DNA of 35,130 bases from Paludibacter sp. GTDB lineage: Bacteria; Bacteroidota; Bacteroidia; Bacteroidales; Paludibacteraceae. A program made the position numbers and the translations under genes. Where the stretch lies: the NCBI GenBank assembly GCA_030653695.1, contig JAURYY010000292.1:1-35130 (forward strand), written 5' to 3'. This document shows positions 18,803 through 26,019 of the stretch, in pieces (the first letter of the stretch is position 1; each line of letters opens with the position of its first letter). Below the pieces are notes generated by a model. The model was not told the origin of the DNA, made no database searches, and was given only the letters and a program-made list of their open reading frames with translations.

Positions 18803-18814
18803 CCCTATAAAATA

Positions 18815-19810
18815 ATGTTTTCGCGTACCACCCTATTATTTATAATTCTTAGTATTCTCACTTTTTTACTTTTCCTTGCCGATTTGGCTTGGGGAAGTAT
18901 TCATATATCATTCAGCGAAATCATTACTGTCTTTGTTGGTAACGCAACTGATAGCATAAATTCTGAAATTTTACTGAACTTCAGATTGCCAAAAGCAATA
19001 ACGGCAATATTGGCGGGAGCCTCTTTGTCGGTGGCGGGATTGATGATGCAAACGCTTTTTCGCAATCCGTTGGCTGATCCTTTTATACTTGGCGTAAGTT
19101 CGGGTGCAAGTCTGGGTGTGGCTCTTATCACGATGGCTTCCGGTTTTTTGCCTTTGGTATTAGTCAGCAGCGGCTGGTCAATGGTTTTGGCTGCTGTGAT
19201 CGGTGCTTCAGTGGTTTTATTATTGGTAGTAGGTGTTTCGTTCAAGGTGCAAAATGCTGTTTCGCTGCTTATTGTCGGTATTATGTTTGGAACTATAGCA
19301 GGTTCAATTGTGAGTGTAATTCAGAATTTCAGCAATCCTGATGCCATTAAACTGTTCGTAATGTGGACATTTGGCAGCCTGAGTGCTGTTACCTGGAATT
19401 ATATGCAGGTATTGTTACCTGTTTCATTCGTTGGTATTGGGTTGGCTTTTTTTCTGCAAAAACGGCTCGATGGATTATTACTGGGCGAAAATTATGCCCG
19501 TGCGCTGGGAATTTCGATACTCCAAACCCGTTTCCTGATTGTCTTTGCCACCGGATTGCTGGCAGGAGGAATCACCGCTTTTACCGGTCCAATTGCCTTT
19601 GTAGGTGTGGCTATTCCGCATATTGCACGAGGTATTTTTCGTACGTCAGGTCATAAAATTCTGTTGCCTGCATCGGTACTTCTCGGTGCTTCGTTGTTGC
19701 TGGTTTGCGATATAATTTCTCAAATCCCTGCTTATACATTACCCATAAATACCATCAGTTCGCTGTTTGGTGCACCGATAATTTTATGGATAATTTTGAA
19801 AAGAAAATAA
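18815..19810 (+). CDS. FecCD/BtuC-type ABC transporter permease
   Basis: A 331-residue inner-membrane subunit with about 9-10 spans, forming the channel for metal-chelate import. Family signatures are RLPKAITAILAGASLSVAGLMMQ, FRNPLADPFILGVSSGASLG and the ATPase-coupling region TAFTGPIAFVGVAIPHIAR. The C-terminal block ELPI-like sequence appears here as AYTLPINTISSLFGAPIILWIIL. It is preceded by the substrate-binding lipoprotein gene. The expected third gene, an ATP-binding subunit, is not found downstream: the next 400 bases are non-coding and then comes plsC. Confidence 0.93.
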   Translation: MFSRTTLLFIILSILTFLLFLADLAWGSIHISFSEIITVFVGNATDSINSEILLNFRLPKAITAILAGASLSVAGLMMQTLFRNPLADPFILGVSSGASLGVALITMASGFLPLVLVSSGWSMVLAAVIGASVVLLLVVGVSFKVQNAVSLLIVGIMFGTIAGSIVSVIQNFSNPDAIKLFVMWTFGSLSAVTWNYMQVLLPVSFVGIGLAFFLQKRLDGLLLGENYARALGISILQTRFLIVFATGLLAGGITAFTGPIAFVGVAIPHIARGIFRTSGHKILLPASVLLGASLLLVCDIISQIPAYTLPINTISSLFGAPIILWIILKRK

Positions 19811-20200
19811 GTGTTTTTAACTATCTACATTACGATTTTTATCGTTCGACTACGAATGACCTATTGCACTTAGTGTTTGTAAAGTTTTAAAGTTCATAAT
19901 TCAATAAAGTCAATTAGATCTTATTCATTAATACGAGCGATTTAAATGACTATGTTTTTTCGTTTCAATTGCTAAGTTTGAAAAAAAAACAGGAGTTGAA
20001 AACCGCATCAGAGCTCTCTTATTCATTGAAAGACTGATTCGAATTACCGCTCGAACTTGTTTGCTTTGCTTGCATTGAAATTCGATTCGACTTGAAATTC
20101 TGTCATTCCAATTGTTATTCCATTATCCCGAAAGATAGGTAATTGATCGACGCAATAAAACTTTCTGACTTTCTGACTTTCTGATTTCTGATAATTATAT
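19811..20200. other. Gene-free stretch upstream of plsC
   Basis: No coding frame resembling an ABC ATPase or anything else is recognised. Near the end, CTTTCTGA-type units are repeated in tandem (about 20161-20190). No palindromic repeat of the main families was noticed. Confidence 0.5.
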
Positions 20201-20208
20201 TACATTTG
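20201..20208 (+). promoter_or_regulatory. -7 box for plsC
   Basis: TACATTTG fits TAnnTTTG; the ATG follows 11 bases later, implying a short or nearly leaderless transcript. Confidence 0.5.
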
Positions 20209-20219
20209 CCAAGAAAAAA

Positions 20220-20960
20220 ATGAAAGAAATGATACGAATAATTTCCATCCCCTTTTCCATTCTGGCATACCTTTGGTTTATAGTTTTTTTATGTATTTTT
20301 CATCCTATACAATGGTTATGCTTCAAAATCGCAGGATATCAGGCGCACAAACGCAGTGTTGATAGTTTGGTTTTTTTTCTGATGGGTACACTGAAATTAT
20401 TATTATCCACAACCAAATGCAAAAACAGGGAACTTATTCCCCAAAATAAACCACTGATTTTTGTATCCAATCATCAGGGTACTTTCGATATAGTCGGAAT
20501 GCAATGGTACTTTCGTAAATTTCACCCTAAGTTTGTAAGTAAAATAGAATTAACCAAAGGGGTTCCGAGTATTTCGTATAATCTGCGCAATGGCGGGTCA
20601 GTACTTATCGACCGCAATGATCCCAGGCAGGCTTTGCCCGAATTGAAAAAAATGGGCGAATATATTCAAAAATACGGGCGATCGGTAATAATTTACCCAG
20701 AAGGTACCCGCACAAAAGACGGTAAACCTAAAGATTTTGCCCCCAACGGACTTAAAATCCTCTGCAAATATGCACCGGATGCTTTGATAGTTCCGGTAAC
20801 TATTAACAATTCGTGGAAAGTGTTCCGCTATGGCTCTTTCCCACTCGGGTTGGGAAATCGACTTACCTTTACCGTGCATCCACCCATAGCAGTTAACGAA
20901 ACCGATTTTAACACTTTGTTCGAGCAAACAGAAAAAGTGATTATTGAGGCAATAGTTTGA
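20220..20960 (+). CDS. plsC: 1-acyl-sn-glycerol-3-phosphate acyltransferase PlsC
   Basis: It acylates lysophosphatidic acid to phosphatidic acid in phospholipid synthesis at the inner membrane. The 246 residues begin with a hydrophobic anchor (about 10-35). The catalytic HX4D motif is His85 and Asp90 in NHQGTFD, and the glycerol-phosphate-binding motif is YPEGTR around Glu161. The later VPVTINNSW block also matches the family. It stands alone, with its own -7 box, and is followed by a palindromic repeat 14 bases past its stop. Confidence 0.93.
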   Translation: MKEMIRIISIPFSILAYLWFIVFLCIFHPIQWLCFKIAGYQAHKRSVDSLVFFLMGTLKLLLSTTKCKNRELIPQNKPLIFVSNHQGTFDIVGMQWYFRKFHPKFVSKIELTKGVPSISYNLRNGGSVLIDRNDPRQALPELKKMGEYIQKYGRSVIIYPEGTRTKDGKPKDFAPNGLKILCKYAPDALIVPVTINNSWKVFRYGSFPLGLGNRLTFTVHPPIAVNETDFNTLFEQTEKVIIEAIV

Positions 20961-20974
20961 AAATTCAGGTTTGT

Positions 20975-21020
20975 CCCGTCCCGATTCCCGTCCCGATAGC
21001 TATCGGGAATCGGGACGGGA
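20975..21020. repeat. Palindromic repeat, TCCCGATAGCTATCGGGA family
   Basis: CCCGTCCCGATTCCCG, then the core palindrome CCCGATAGCTATCGGG, then AATCGGGACGGGA: nearly perfect over 46 bp. Placed right after plsC it could serve as a terminator-like or mRNA-stabilising hairpin. Confidence 0.85.
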
Positions 21021-21093
21021 TTGAAAGTTTGAAGAGTTTAAAAGTTTGAAGGGTTTGAAAGTTTCGATAAATTCACTTTCGCAAGAAATTTTC

Positions 21094-21405
21094 GATTCCT
21101 CACTTCAAAAACTTCACTTCGTTCTGTTTTTTTGTTCGGAATAACAGGTCGTATTCGGTGTTTTGAGGGTGAAATATGGGCGGCAAAGCCGCCCATATTT
21201 CACCCTCTTTATTAATAAGTCGCTCTGTCATTCCGAAGCGAAGCGAGGAATCTCAGGTTTGTTTATTGAAGTCGCTCTGTCGTTCAGAAGCGAAGCGAGG
21301 AATTTCAGTCCTCTCATCCGACAGACCGCCTGAAAAAGCCGTCAGTCGGTGTTCGGCGCAGGAGCAACAGACGGATTCTTTATTTTTTCCGTCTGTTGCG
21401 TTGGT
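21094..21405. repeat. Hairpin-rich composite element, copy A
   Basis: It begins GATTCCTCACTTCAAAAA and TTGTTCGGAAT. A perfect 20-bp stem follows (21165-21184 with 21188-21207, loop AAA). Next is ATTAATAAGTCG and two CATTCCGAAGCGAAGCGAGG-type repeats near 21229 and 21277. Then come a CCGAC/GTCGG pair (21318-21322, 21345-21349) and a 10-bp hairpin CAACAGACGG (21365-21374) with CCGTCTGTTG (21389-21398), ending in GCGTTGGT. A frame through it reads a low-complexity peptide typical of translated repeats, and no gene is called. See copy B. Confidence 0.8.
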
Positions 21406-21518
21406 AAAGAGTTGTAGTTAGTAAGGGACAAGCGAAATCCTTATCGCTTGACGAAACCTCGCCAAACGCTTTCAGGTCTCGTATCTCAACGCTGAAATGA
21501 TTGCAGGTGGAAAACAGA

Positions 21519-21861
21519 GATTCCTCACTTCAAAAAACTCCACTTCATTCCGTTTTTTTTTGTTCGGAATGACAGGTCATTTTTAGTATGTAAGGAGGGA
21601 ATAAATATGAGCGGCGAAGCCGCTCATATTTATTCCCTCCTTATTAATAAGTCGTTCTGTCTTTCCGATTCTTCATTACATTCTGAATGACATGAAGCGA
21701 GGAATCACTTATTTGTTAAAAATGTTTAATATCATTCCCAAAGAGACAGAGTTGGAACTCTATCATCCCGAGGTTTTCATCCGAATGACCGCCCGAAGCG
21801 GTCAGTCGGTGTTCGCAGCGCAGCAACTGACCGGTTTTTTTTCCGGTCTGTTGCGTTGGTT
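21519..21861. repeat. Hairpin-rich composite element, copy B
   Basis: A diverged second copy of 21094-21405 with the same order of parts. GATTCCTCACTTCAAAAAA and TTGTTCGGAAT are followed by a perfect 25-bp stem (21591-21615 with 21619-21643, loop GAA) and ATTAATAAGTCG. Then come a diverged GAAGCGAGGAATC repeat, a TGACCGC/GCGGTCA hairpin (21786-21804) and CAACTGACCGG (21824-21834), which pairs with 21843-21853 with one mismatch around a T8 loop, ending GCGTTGGT. The stem sequence differs from copy A at many positions, but both stems pair perfectly. Confidence 0.8.
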
Positions 21862-21911
21862 AATGGAACTATCGAAATCCCGAAGAATATAGACTCTTCA
21901 AACTCTCAAAA

Positions 21912-21934
21912 ACGCGAAACGCGAAACGCGAAAC
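21912..21934. repeat. Short ACGCGAA tandem repeat
   Basis: Three 7-8 bp ACGCGAA units. They resemble the GCGTTTCGTGTTCA units within putA read on the other strand. Confidence 0.6.
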
Positions 21935-21960
21935 ATTTTTGACTTGTCGTTAAAAAATAG

Positions 21961-21968
21961 TACTTTTG
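21961..21968 (+). promoter_or_regulatory. -7 box for the M16 peptidase operon
   Basis: TACTTTTG, 22 bases before the preferred ATG 21991. This argues against the upstream TTG at 21973 as the start. Confidence 0.6.
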
Positions 21969-21990
21969 CAGCTTGTTTAAAAATAACGGA

Positions 21991-23211
21991 ATGAATTATC
22001 AGACACATTTACTTCCAAACGGTTTGCAAATTATCCATAAGCCTGATTTAGGTACAGTTACGTATTGTGGTATAGTAATTAACGTTGGTTCGCGCGATGA
22101 AATTGCTGAGGAAGAGGGTATGGCCCACTTTATTGAACACATGCTGTTTAAAGGAACCCAAAAACGACGAGCCGGACATATAATAAACCGGTTAGAAAAT
22201 GTAGGTGGTGAACTGAATGCTTTTACTTCAAAAGAAGAAACAGTTGTTTATGCTGCTGTTTTGTCGGAACATACCGAGCGGGCAGTAGATTTGATTGGCG
22301 ATGTGGTATTTAACTCATTGTTTCCTCAAAAAGAAATTGATAAAGAGATAGTTATCATTGCCGATGAAATACAATCGTACAACGATAGTCCTTCGGAACT
22401 GATATATGATGATTTTGAAGAAATGCTTTTTGCTCATCATTCGGTGGGTCACAATATTCTTGGCAAATTAGAGTTGCTCGAAAAATTTAAAACTACAGAT
22501 GCAGTTCATTTTATTGCGAAGCATTACAGACCAGAGGAAATGGTCTTTTTTTCGTTGGGAAATGTAAGTTTTAAAAAGTTGATTCGCTGGGCTGAAAAGT
22601 ATTTTGACTCAGGAAATAATGAGACCCGGAAATCACAACGCGTTGCACCGGGTAATTACATTGTCTCGAAGCAAGAAATTGAGAAAAATACATTTCAGAC
22701 GCATTTTATATTAGGTAATCGTGCTTATGACTTGCATCATCCGCAAAGAATAGGCATGTATTTGCTAAACAATATATTAGGCGGTCCAGGTCTAAACAGT
22801 TTACTTAACCTTTCGTTACGCGAGAAACATGGTTTGGTTTACAATGTTGAATCTTCGTTTCAGCCAATGACCGATACCGGAATGTGGACTGTATATTTTG
22901 GGTCGGATAGTGAAAACGCATCACGTTGTGAGCAGTTGATATACAGTGAGATGCAAAAACTTAAAAATCGTGCACTTTCCGATAATGTCCTGAAAAAATA
23001 TAAACTCCAATTAATGGGTCAGATGGCTATTTCGTCGGAACACAAAGAAAATCTGGCGCTTAGTATTGGCAAAAGTTATATGCGATACGGGAAAGTGGAT
23101 GATATCGACACTATTCGTAAGAAAATAGAATCGATCTCTGCCATCCAGTTACAGGATATTGCCAATGAGATTTTTGATGAACAGATGATAACGATGTTGA
23201 AATATGTTTAA
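21991..23211 (+). CDS. M16 family zinc metallopeptidase (insulinase/pitrilysin type)
   Basis: A 406-residue single-length M16B-type peptidase, about half the size of full pitrilysins. The inverted zinc motif HFIEH is at residues 46-50 (His46, Glu49 and His50), and the third ligand is probably Glu126 in IIADEIQSY. The C-terminal M16_C domain includes NNILGGPGLNSLLNLSLREKHGLVYNVES, with the conserved R/Y pair that contacts peptide substrate. No signal peptide is seen, so it may be cytosolic. Bacterial M16B enzymes cleave peptides or process leader peptides; the substrate here is unknown. The O-methyltransferase gene begins 15 bases downstream, suggesting one transcript. Confidence 0.93.
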   Translation: MNYQTHLLPNGLQIIHKPDLGTVTYCGIVINVGSRDEIAEEEGMAHFIEHMLFKGTQKRRAGHIINRLENVGGELNAFTSKEETVVYAAVLSEHTERAVDLIGDVVFNSLFPQKEIDKEIVIIADEIQSYNDSPSELIYDDFEEMLFAHHSVGHNILGKLELLEKFKTTDAVHFIAKHYRPEEMVFFSLGNVSFKKLIRWAEKYFDSGNNETRKSQRVAPGNYIVSKQEIEKNTFQTHFILGNRAYDLHHPQRIGMYLLNNILGGPGLNSLLNLSLREKHGLVYNVESSFQPMTDTGMWTVYFGSDSENASRCEQLIYSEMQKLKNRALSDNVLKKYKLQLMGQMAISSEHKENLALSIGKSYMRYGKVDDIDTIRKKIESISAIQLQDIANEIFDEQMITMLKYV

Positions 23212-23226
23212 CAGATCGGAAATATA

Positions 23227-23859
23227 ATGAATGAGGACGAGTACATACTTGCACATTCGGATGCGGAACCTGAATATCTTGCATTAATCAATCGTAAAAC
23301 GCATCTGAAAATGATTAATCCCCGAATGATGTCGGGACATTTGCAGGGAAGAGCACTTGCCATGTTTTGCAGCATGATGAAGCCCGAACGGATTCTCGAA
23401 ATAGGTACTTTTACAGGTTACTCGGCTTTGTGCATGGCCGAAACGCTGAATAATAACGGAATAATTCACACCATCGAACGGGATGATGAACTGGAAGATT
23501 TCATTCTTGAGAATTTTGCATTATCGGGGCTTGCTCATAAAATACGTTTGCACATTGGCGATGCGATACAAATTATAAAGAAATTGGGCGAAATTTTTGA
23601 TCTGGTATTTATTGATGGAGACAAAAGGGAATATGCCGATTATTATGAAGCAGTTTTTCCCAAAGTTCGTAACGGGGGTTTTATCCTTGCCGATAATACA
23701 CTTTGGGATGGCAAAGTATTAAAAAGAGTAGATGCAAATGATGTGCAAACCATTGAAATAATGCGGTTTAACGATATGATTGCGCGCGATAACCGTGTTG
23801 AAAAAGTGATTTTGCCGCTTCGGGATGGGTTGACAATAATCAGGAAAAAGAACCCCTGA
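23227..23859 (+). CDS. Class I SAM-dependent O-methyltransferase (PF01596 type)
   Basis: A 210-residue cytosolic methyltransferase similar to the catechol/caffeoyl-CoA O-methyltransferase group. The SAM-binding glycine motif is EIGTFTGYSAL at residues 58-68, the acidic residue after strand 2 is in TIERDDE, and the metal-binding region FIDGDK (128-133) leads to ADNTLW (155-160). Divalent-metal dependence is expected from these acidic residues. The natural acceptor is unknown; members in Bacteroidota are widespread and seldom studied. It probably shares a transcript with the M16 peptidase and is followed by a small palindromic hairpin. Confidence 0.92.
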   Translation: MNEDEYILAHSDAEPEYLALINRKTHLKMINPRMMSGHLQGRALAMFCSMMKPERILEIGTFTGYSALCMAETLNNNGIIHTIERDDELEDFILENFALSGLAHKIRLHIGDAIQIIKKLGEIFDLVFIDGDKREYADYYEAVFPKVRNGGFILADNTLWDGKVLKRVDANDVQTIEIMRFNDMIARDNRVEKVILPLRDGLTIIRKKNP

Positions 23860-23861
23860 CC

Positions 23862-23878
23862 TCCCGATAGCTATCGGG
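23862..23878. repeat. Core palindrome of the TCCCGATAGCTATCGGGA family
   Basis: TCCCGATAGCTATCGGG starts 3 bases after the methyltransferase stop, flanked by CCCCT and AGGGG that extend the stem with small internal loops. No T tract follows, so it is not a classical terminator. Confidence 0.8.
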
Positions 23879-24054
23879 TGAAGGGGAAAAATATTACCAC
23901 TACAGGTGTTATCGTAGATTTGAGAAACTTAAAGAGTAATGATATACATATATATCGTTCTATCTATGAATAGGAATTATATGTAACTTATAAATGAAAA
24001 TTTTAAAAACAAAAACTAACTTAAACTCTCCTTTAGGGGGTGGGGGTATTTTCT

Positions 24055-24459
24055 ATGTACATTTACGAACTAGAATTTAAAGTGCGCGATTACGAGTGCG
24101 ATTTGCAAGGAATTGTCAATAATTCGGTGTATCAGAATTATTTAGAACATACGCGACACGAATTTATGTCGGAAAACGGTGTAAGTTTCGAGAAGTTGCA
24201 CCAACAGGGAATTGATGCAGTTGTTGCCCGTATTGAAATGTCATATAAATGTCCGCTGCATTCGGGCGATGCCTTTATTTCGAAGCTTTACATGAAAAAA
24301 GAAGGTGTAAAATACGTATTCTATCAGGTGATGTACCGTAAGGGCGACAATAAATTGTGTATTAAAGCCAAAGTTGATGCTGTGGTTGTAATCGATGGAA
24401 AATTAGCTGCTTCGCTGCCCGAATTTGATTTGCTTGTTGAACGAAGTGCTGCAAAATGA
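24055..24459 (+). CDS. Hotdog-fold acyl-CoA thioesterase (YbgC/4HBT type)
   Basis: A 134-residue single hotdog domain, expected to hydrolyse acyl-CoA thioesters in the cytosol as a tetramer. The catalytic Asp16 sits in YECDLQGIVNNSVYQNYLEHTR, matching the YbgC/4-hydroxybenzoyl-CoA thioesterase active-site helix. The later AKVDAVVVIDGKLA strand pair is also typical. I chose ATG 24055 over a GTG at 24040, whose extra residues (MGVFS) are encoded by a G-rich tract. The acyl substrate is not determinable. About 195 bases without a gene precede it. Confidence 0.88.
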   Translation: MYIYELEFKVRDYECDLQGIVNNSVYQNYLEHTRHEFMSENGVSFEKLHQQGIDAVVARIEMSYKCPLHSGDAFISKLYMKKEGVKYVFYQVMYRKGDNKLCIKAKVDAVVVIDGKLAASLPEFDLLVERSAAK

Positions 24460-24494
24460 TAATTCTTTAGTTTGAAAATACGGACAAACTAAAC

Positions 24495-24502
24495 TATTTT
24501 TG
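24495..24502 (+). promoter_or_regulatory. -7 box, probably for the SufT-like gene
   Basis: TATTTTTG lies about 197 bases before the next ATG (24699). If used, it gives a long leader containing the palindromic repeat at 24638-24680. Confidence 0.4.
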
Positions 24503-24637
24503 CATCAACTTGTTTGAATAGAAAATTAGAAAATGTACAACTACAAAAAATGTACTTATAAATATTAAAGAAATTATTTCTACAAGTATTTTTTGCAATT
24601 AAATTGTTTTCAGTTGGATAAAAATAGTAAATGGTAA

Positions 24638-24680
24638 CCCCGATTCCCGTCCCGATAGCTATCGGGAATCGGGACGGGAT
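24638..24680. repeat. Palindromic repeat, TCCCGATAGCTATCGGGA family
   Basis: CCCCGATTCCCGT, core CCCGATAGCTATCGGG, AATCGGGACGGGAT. It ends 18 bases before the ATG of the SufT-like gene, close to where ribosomes must load. Confidence 0.85.
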
Positions 24681-24698
24681 AAATAGTAAATTTATAAA

Positions 24699-25013
24699 AT
24701 GAATGAGTTTTTAGAAACAGAAGAAAAAATCGTAAAAATGTTGCGTAATGTTTTCGATCCGGAGATTCCGGTCAATATTTACGATTTGGGATTGATATAC
24801 AAAATAGATTTGGCTGATGATGGTCATTTGACAATTGATATGACGCTTACAGCACCTAATTGTCCGGCAGTTGATTTTATTGTAGAAGATGTAAAAATGA
24901 AAGCCGGAAGCGTAGAAGGTGTAACCGGTATTGATGTGAATATCGTGTTTGAACCAGCTTGGGACAAAGAAATGATGAGCGAAGAAGCCAAACTTGAATT
25001 GGGATTTTTGTAA
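24699..25013 (+). CDS. SufT/MIP18-like iron-sulfur assembly factor (DUF59)
   Basis: A 104-residue single-domain MIP18-family protein. DPEIPVNIYDLGLIY (residues 20-34) is the family signature and Cys55 in TAPNCPAVDF is the conserved cysteine. Relatives (SufT, PaaD and eukaryotic CIA2) help mature iron-sulfur proteins. It ends DKEMMSEEAKLELGFL, the usual tail of the Bacteroidota form. It is away from any suf operon in this window. A palindromic repeat lies just before the start, so translation or mRNA stability could be affected. Confidence 0.92.
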   Translation: MNEFLETEEKIVKMLRNVFDPEIPVNIYDLGLIYKIDLADDGHLTIDMTLTAPNCPAVDFIVEDVKMKAGSVEGVTGIDVNIVFEPAWDKEMMSEEAKLELGFL

Positions 25014-25113
25014 AAAGAGCAAAGAGCAAAGAATCAAGATGATGACAAGATAAGCTTTGTAAAGTCAAAAATTCACCAACAAATTGTAAATATAATAAAA
25101 GATATTAGAACAA

Positions 25114-25181
25114 TCCCGATAGCGTTCGACTGAGCGTTCGACTGAGCTCACGCCGAAGTCTATCGCCGAAGTCTATCGGGA
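25114..25181. repeat. Core palindrome interrupted by a GTTCGACTGAG / ACGCCGAAGTC unit
   Basis: TCCCGATAG (25114-25122) and CTATCGGGA (25173-25181) are the two halves of the core palindrome found elsewhere uninterrupted. Between them are two GCGTTCGACTGA units, AGCTCACGCCGAAGT and a further CTATCGCCGAAGT. The right flank AAAGAATAAAGAC is the reverse complement of the GTCTTTATTCTTT-like flank seen at other copies. Confidence 0.85.
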
Positions 25182-25237
25182 AAAGAATAAAGACAAAACG
25201 CAGCATATCAAATATTTACAAAATTCAAAGTGTAGGT

Positions 25238-25245
25238 TATATTTG
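25238..25245 (+). promoter_or_regulatory. -7 box for lpxH
   Basis: TATATTTG, 42 bases before the preferred ATG 25288. It overlaps the upstream part of the open frame, which supports the later start. Confidence 0.55.
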
Positions 25246-25287
25246 TCGTTTATTATAGTTAAAATTTTCAATCGTAAATTCTTCATA

Positions 25288-26019
25288 ATGATATACTTTT
25301 TATCGGATGCTCATCTGGGTTCGCGGGTGATAAAAGATTCGAAAGCGCACGAAAAAAAAATTGTGGACTGGCTCGACTTCGTAAAAAAAGATGCTGAAAA
25401 AATATTTCTATTAGGCGATATTTTCGATTTCTGGTTCGAGTATCGCACGGTGGTACCACGTGGTTTTGTGCGTTTTCTGGGTAAACTTGCCCAATTAGTC
25501 GATACCGGAATTGAGATTCATTTTTTTACAGGAAATCACGATATATGGACTTTCGGTTATCTCGAAAACGAAGTAGGACTTATTGTGCATCGTGAGCCGA
25601 AGACTTTTACATTGGGAGAGAAAAAATTTTTTTTAGCACACGGCGATGGACTTCATACGCATGAAAAAGGATTTCAGATGATCCGTAAAATATTTCATAA
25701 CAAATTAGCTCAAAAACTTTTTAGGTTAGTGCCCCCTCAGATAGGGCAGGAGTTCGGATACTTATGGTCGGAAAGAAACAGAGGCGGCGTACTTGATGCG
25801 CAAAACGAGTATAAAGGTGAAAAAAATGAGGAGTTAGTAGTTTATGCCAAAAAATATGCCGAAACTCATGCGGTTGATTTCATTATTTTCGGTCACCGGC
25901 ACATTGCGCTCGATTTACAATTGAAAGACCAAAAACGTGTTGTGATTCTTGGCGATTTTGCAACCATTTTTTCGTATGGTGTTTTCGATGGAGAAAATTT
26001 CAGACTCGATTATTTTTAA
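25288..26019 (+). CDS. lpxH: UDP-2,3-diacylglucosamine diphosphatase LpxH
   Basis: It cleaves UDP-2,3-diacylglucosamine to lipid X in lipid A synthesis at the inner membrane. ATG 25288 (MIYFLSDAHLGS) gives 243 residues; the frame is open to 25243, but those extra residues overlap the -7 box. The metallophosphatase motifs are all present: Asp7 and His9 (SDAHLG), Asp44 (LGDIFDFW), Asn83-His84 (TGNHD), LAHGDGLH near 117-123 and FGHRHIA near the end. Its last bases overlap the convergent nadC stop codon. Other lpx genes are not in this window. Confidence 0.93.
   Translation: MIYFLSDAHLGSRVIKDSKAHEKKIVDWLDFVKKDAEKIFLLGDIFDFWFEYRTVVPRGFVRFLGKLAQLVDTGIEIHFFTGNHDIWTFGYLENEVGLIVHREPKTFTLGEKKFFLAHGDGLHTHEKGFQMIRKIFHNKLAQKLFRLVPPQIGQEFGYLWSERNRGGVLDAQNEYKGEKNEELVVYAKKYAETHAVDFIIFGHRHIALDLQLKDQKRVVILGDFATIFSYGVFDGENFRLDYF

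Noticed and set aside
21176-21421. 81-codon frame in the hairpin-rich region
   Set aside because: Its peptide (SVIPKRSEESQ type) is the translation of dispersed repeats and crosses a perfect hairpin; such frames are commonly mis-annotated.
21692-21892. 66-codon frame in copy B of the composite element
   Set aside because: Read through the repeat unit with no counterpart of matching protein sequence in copy A.
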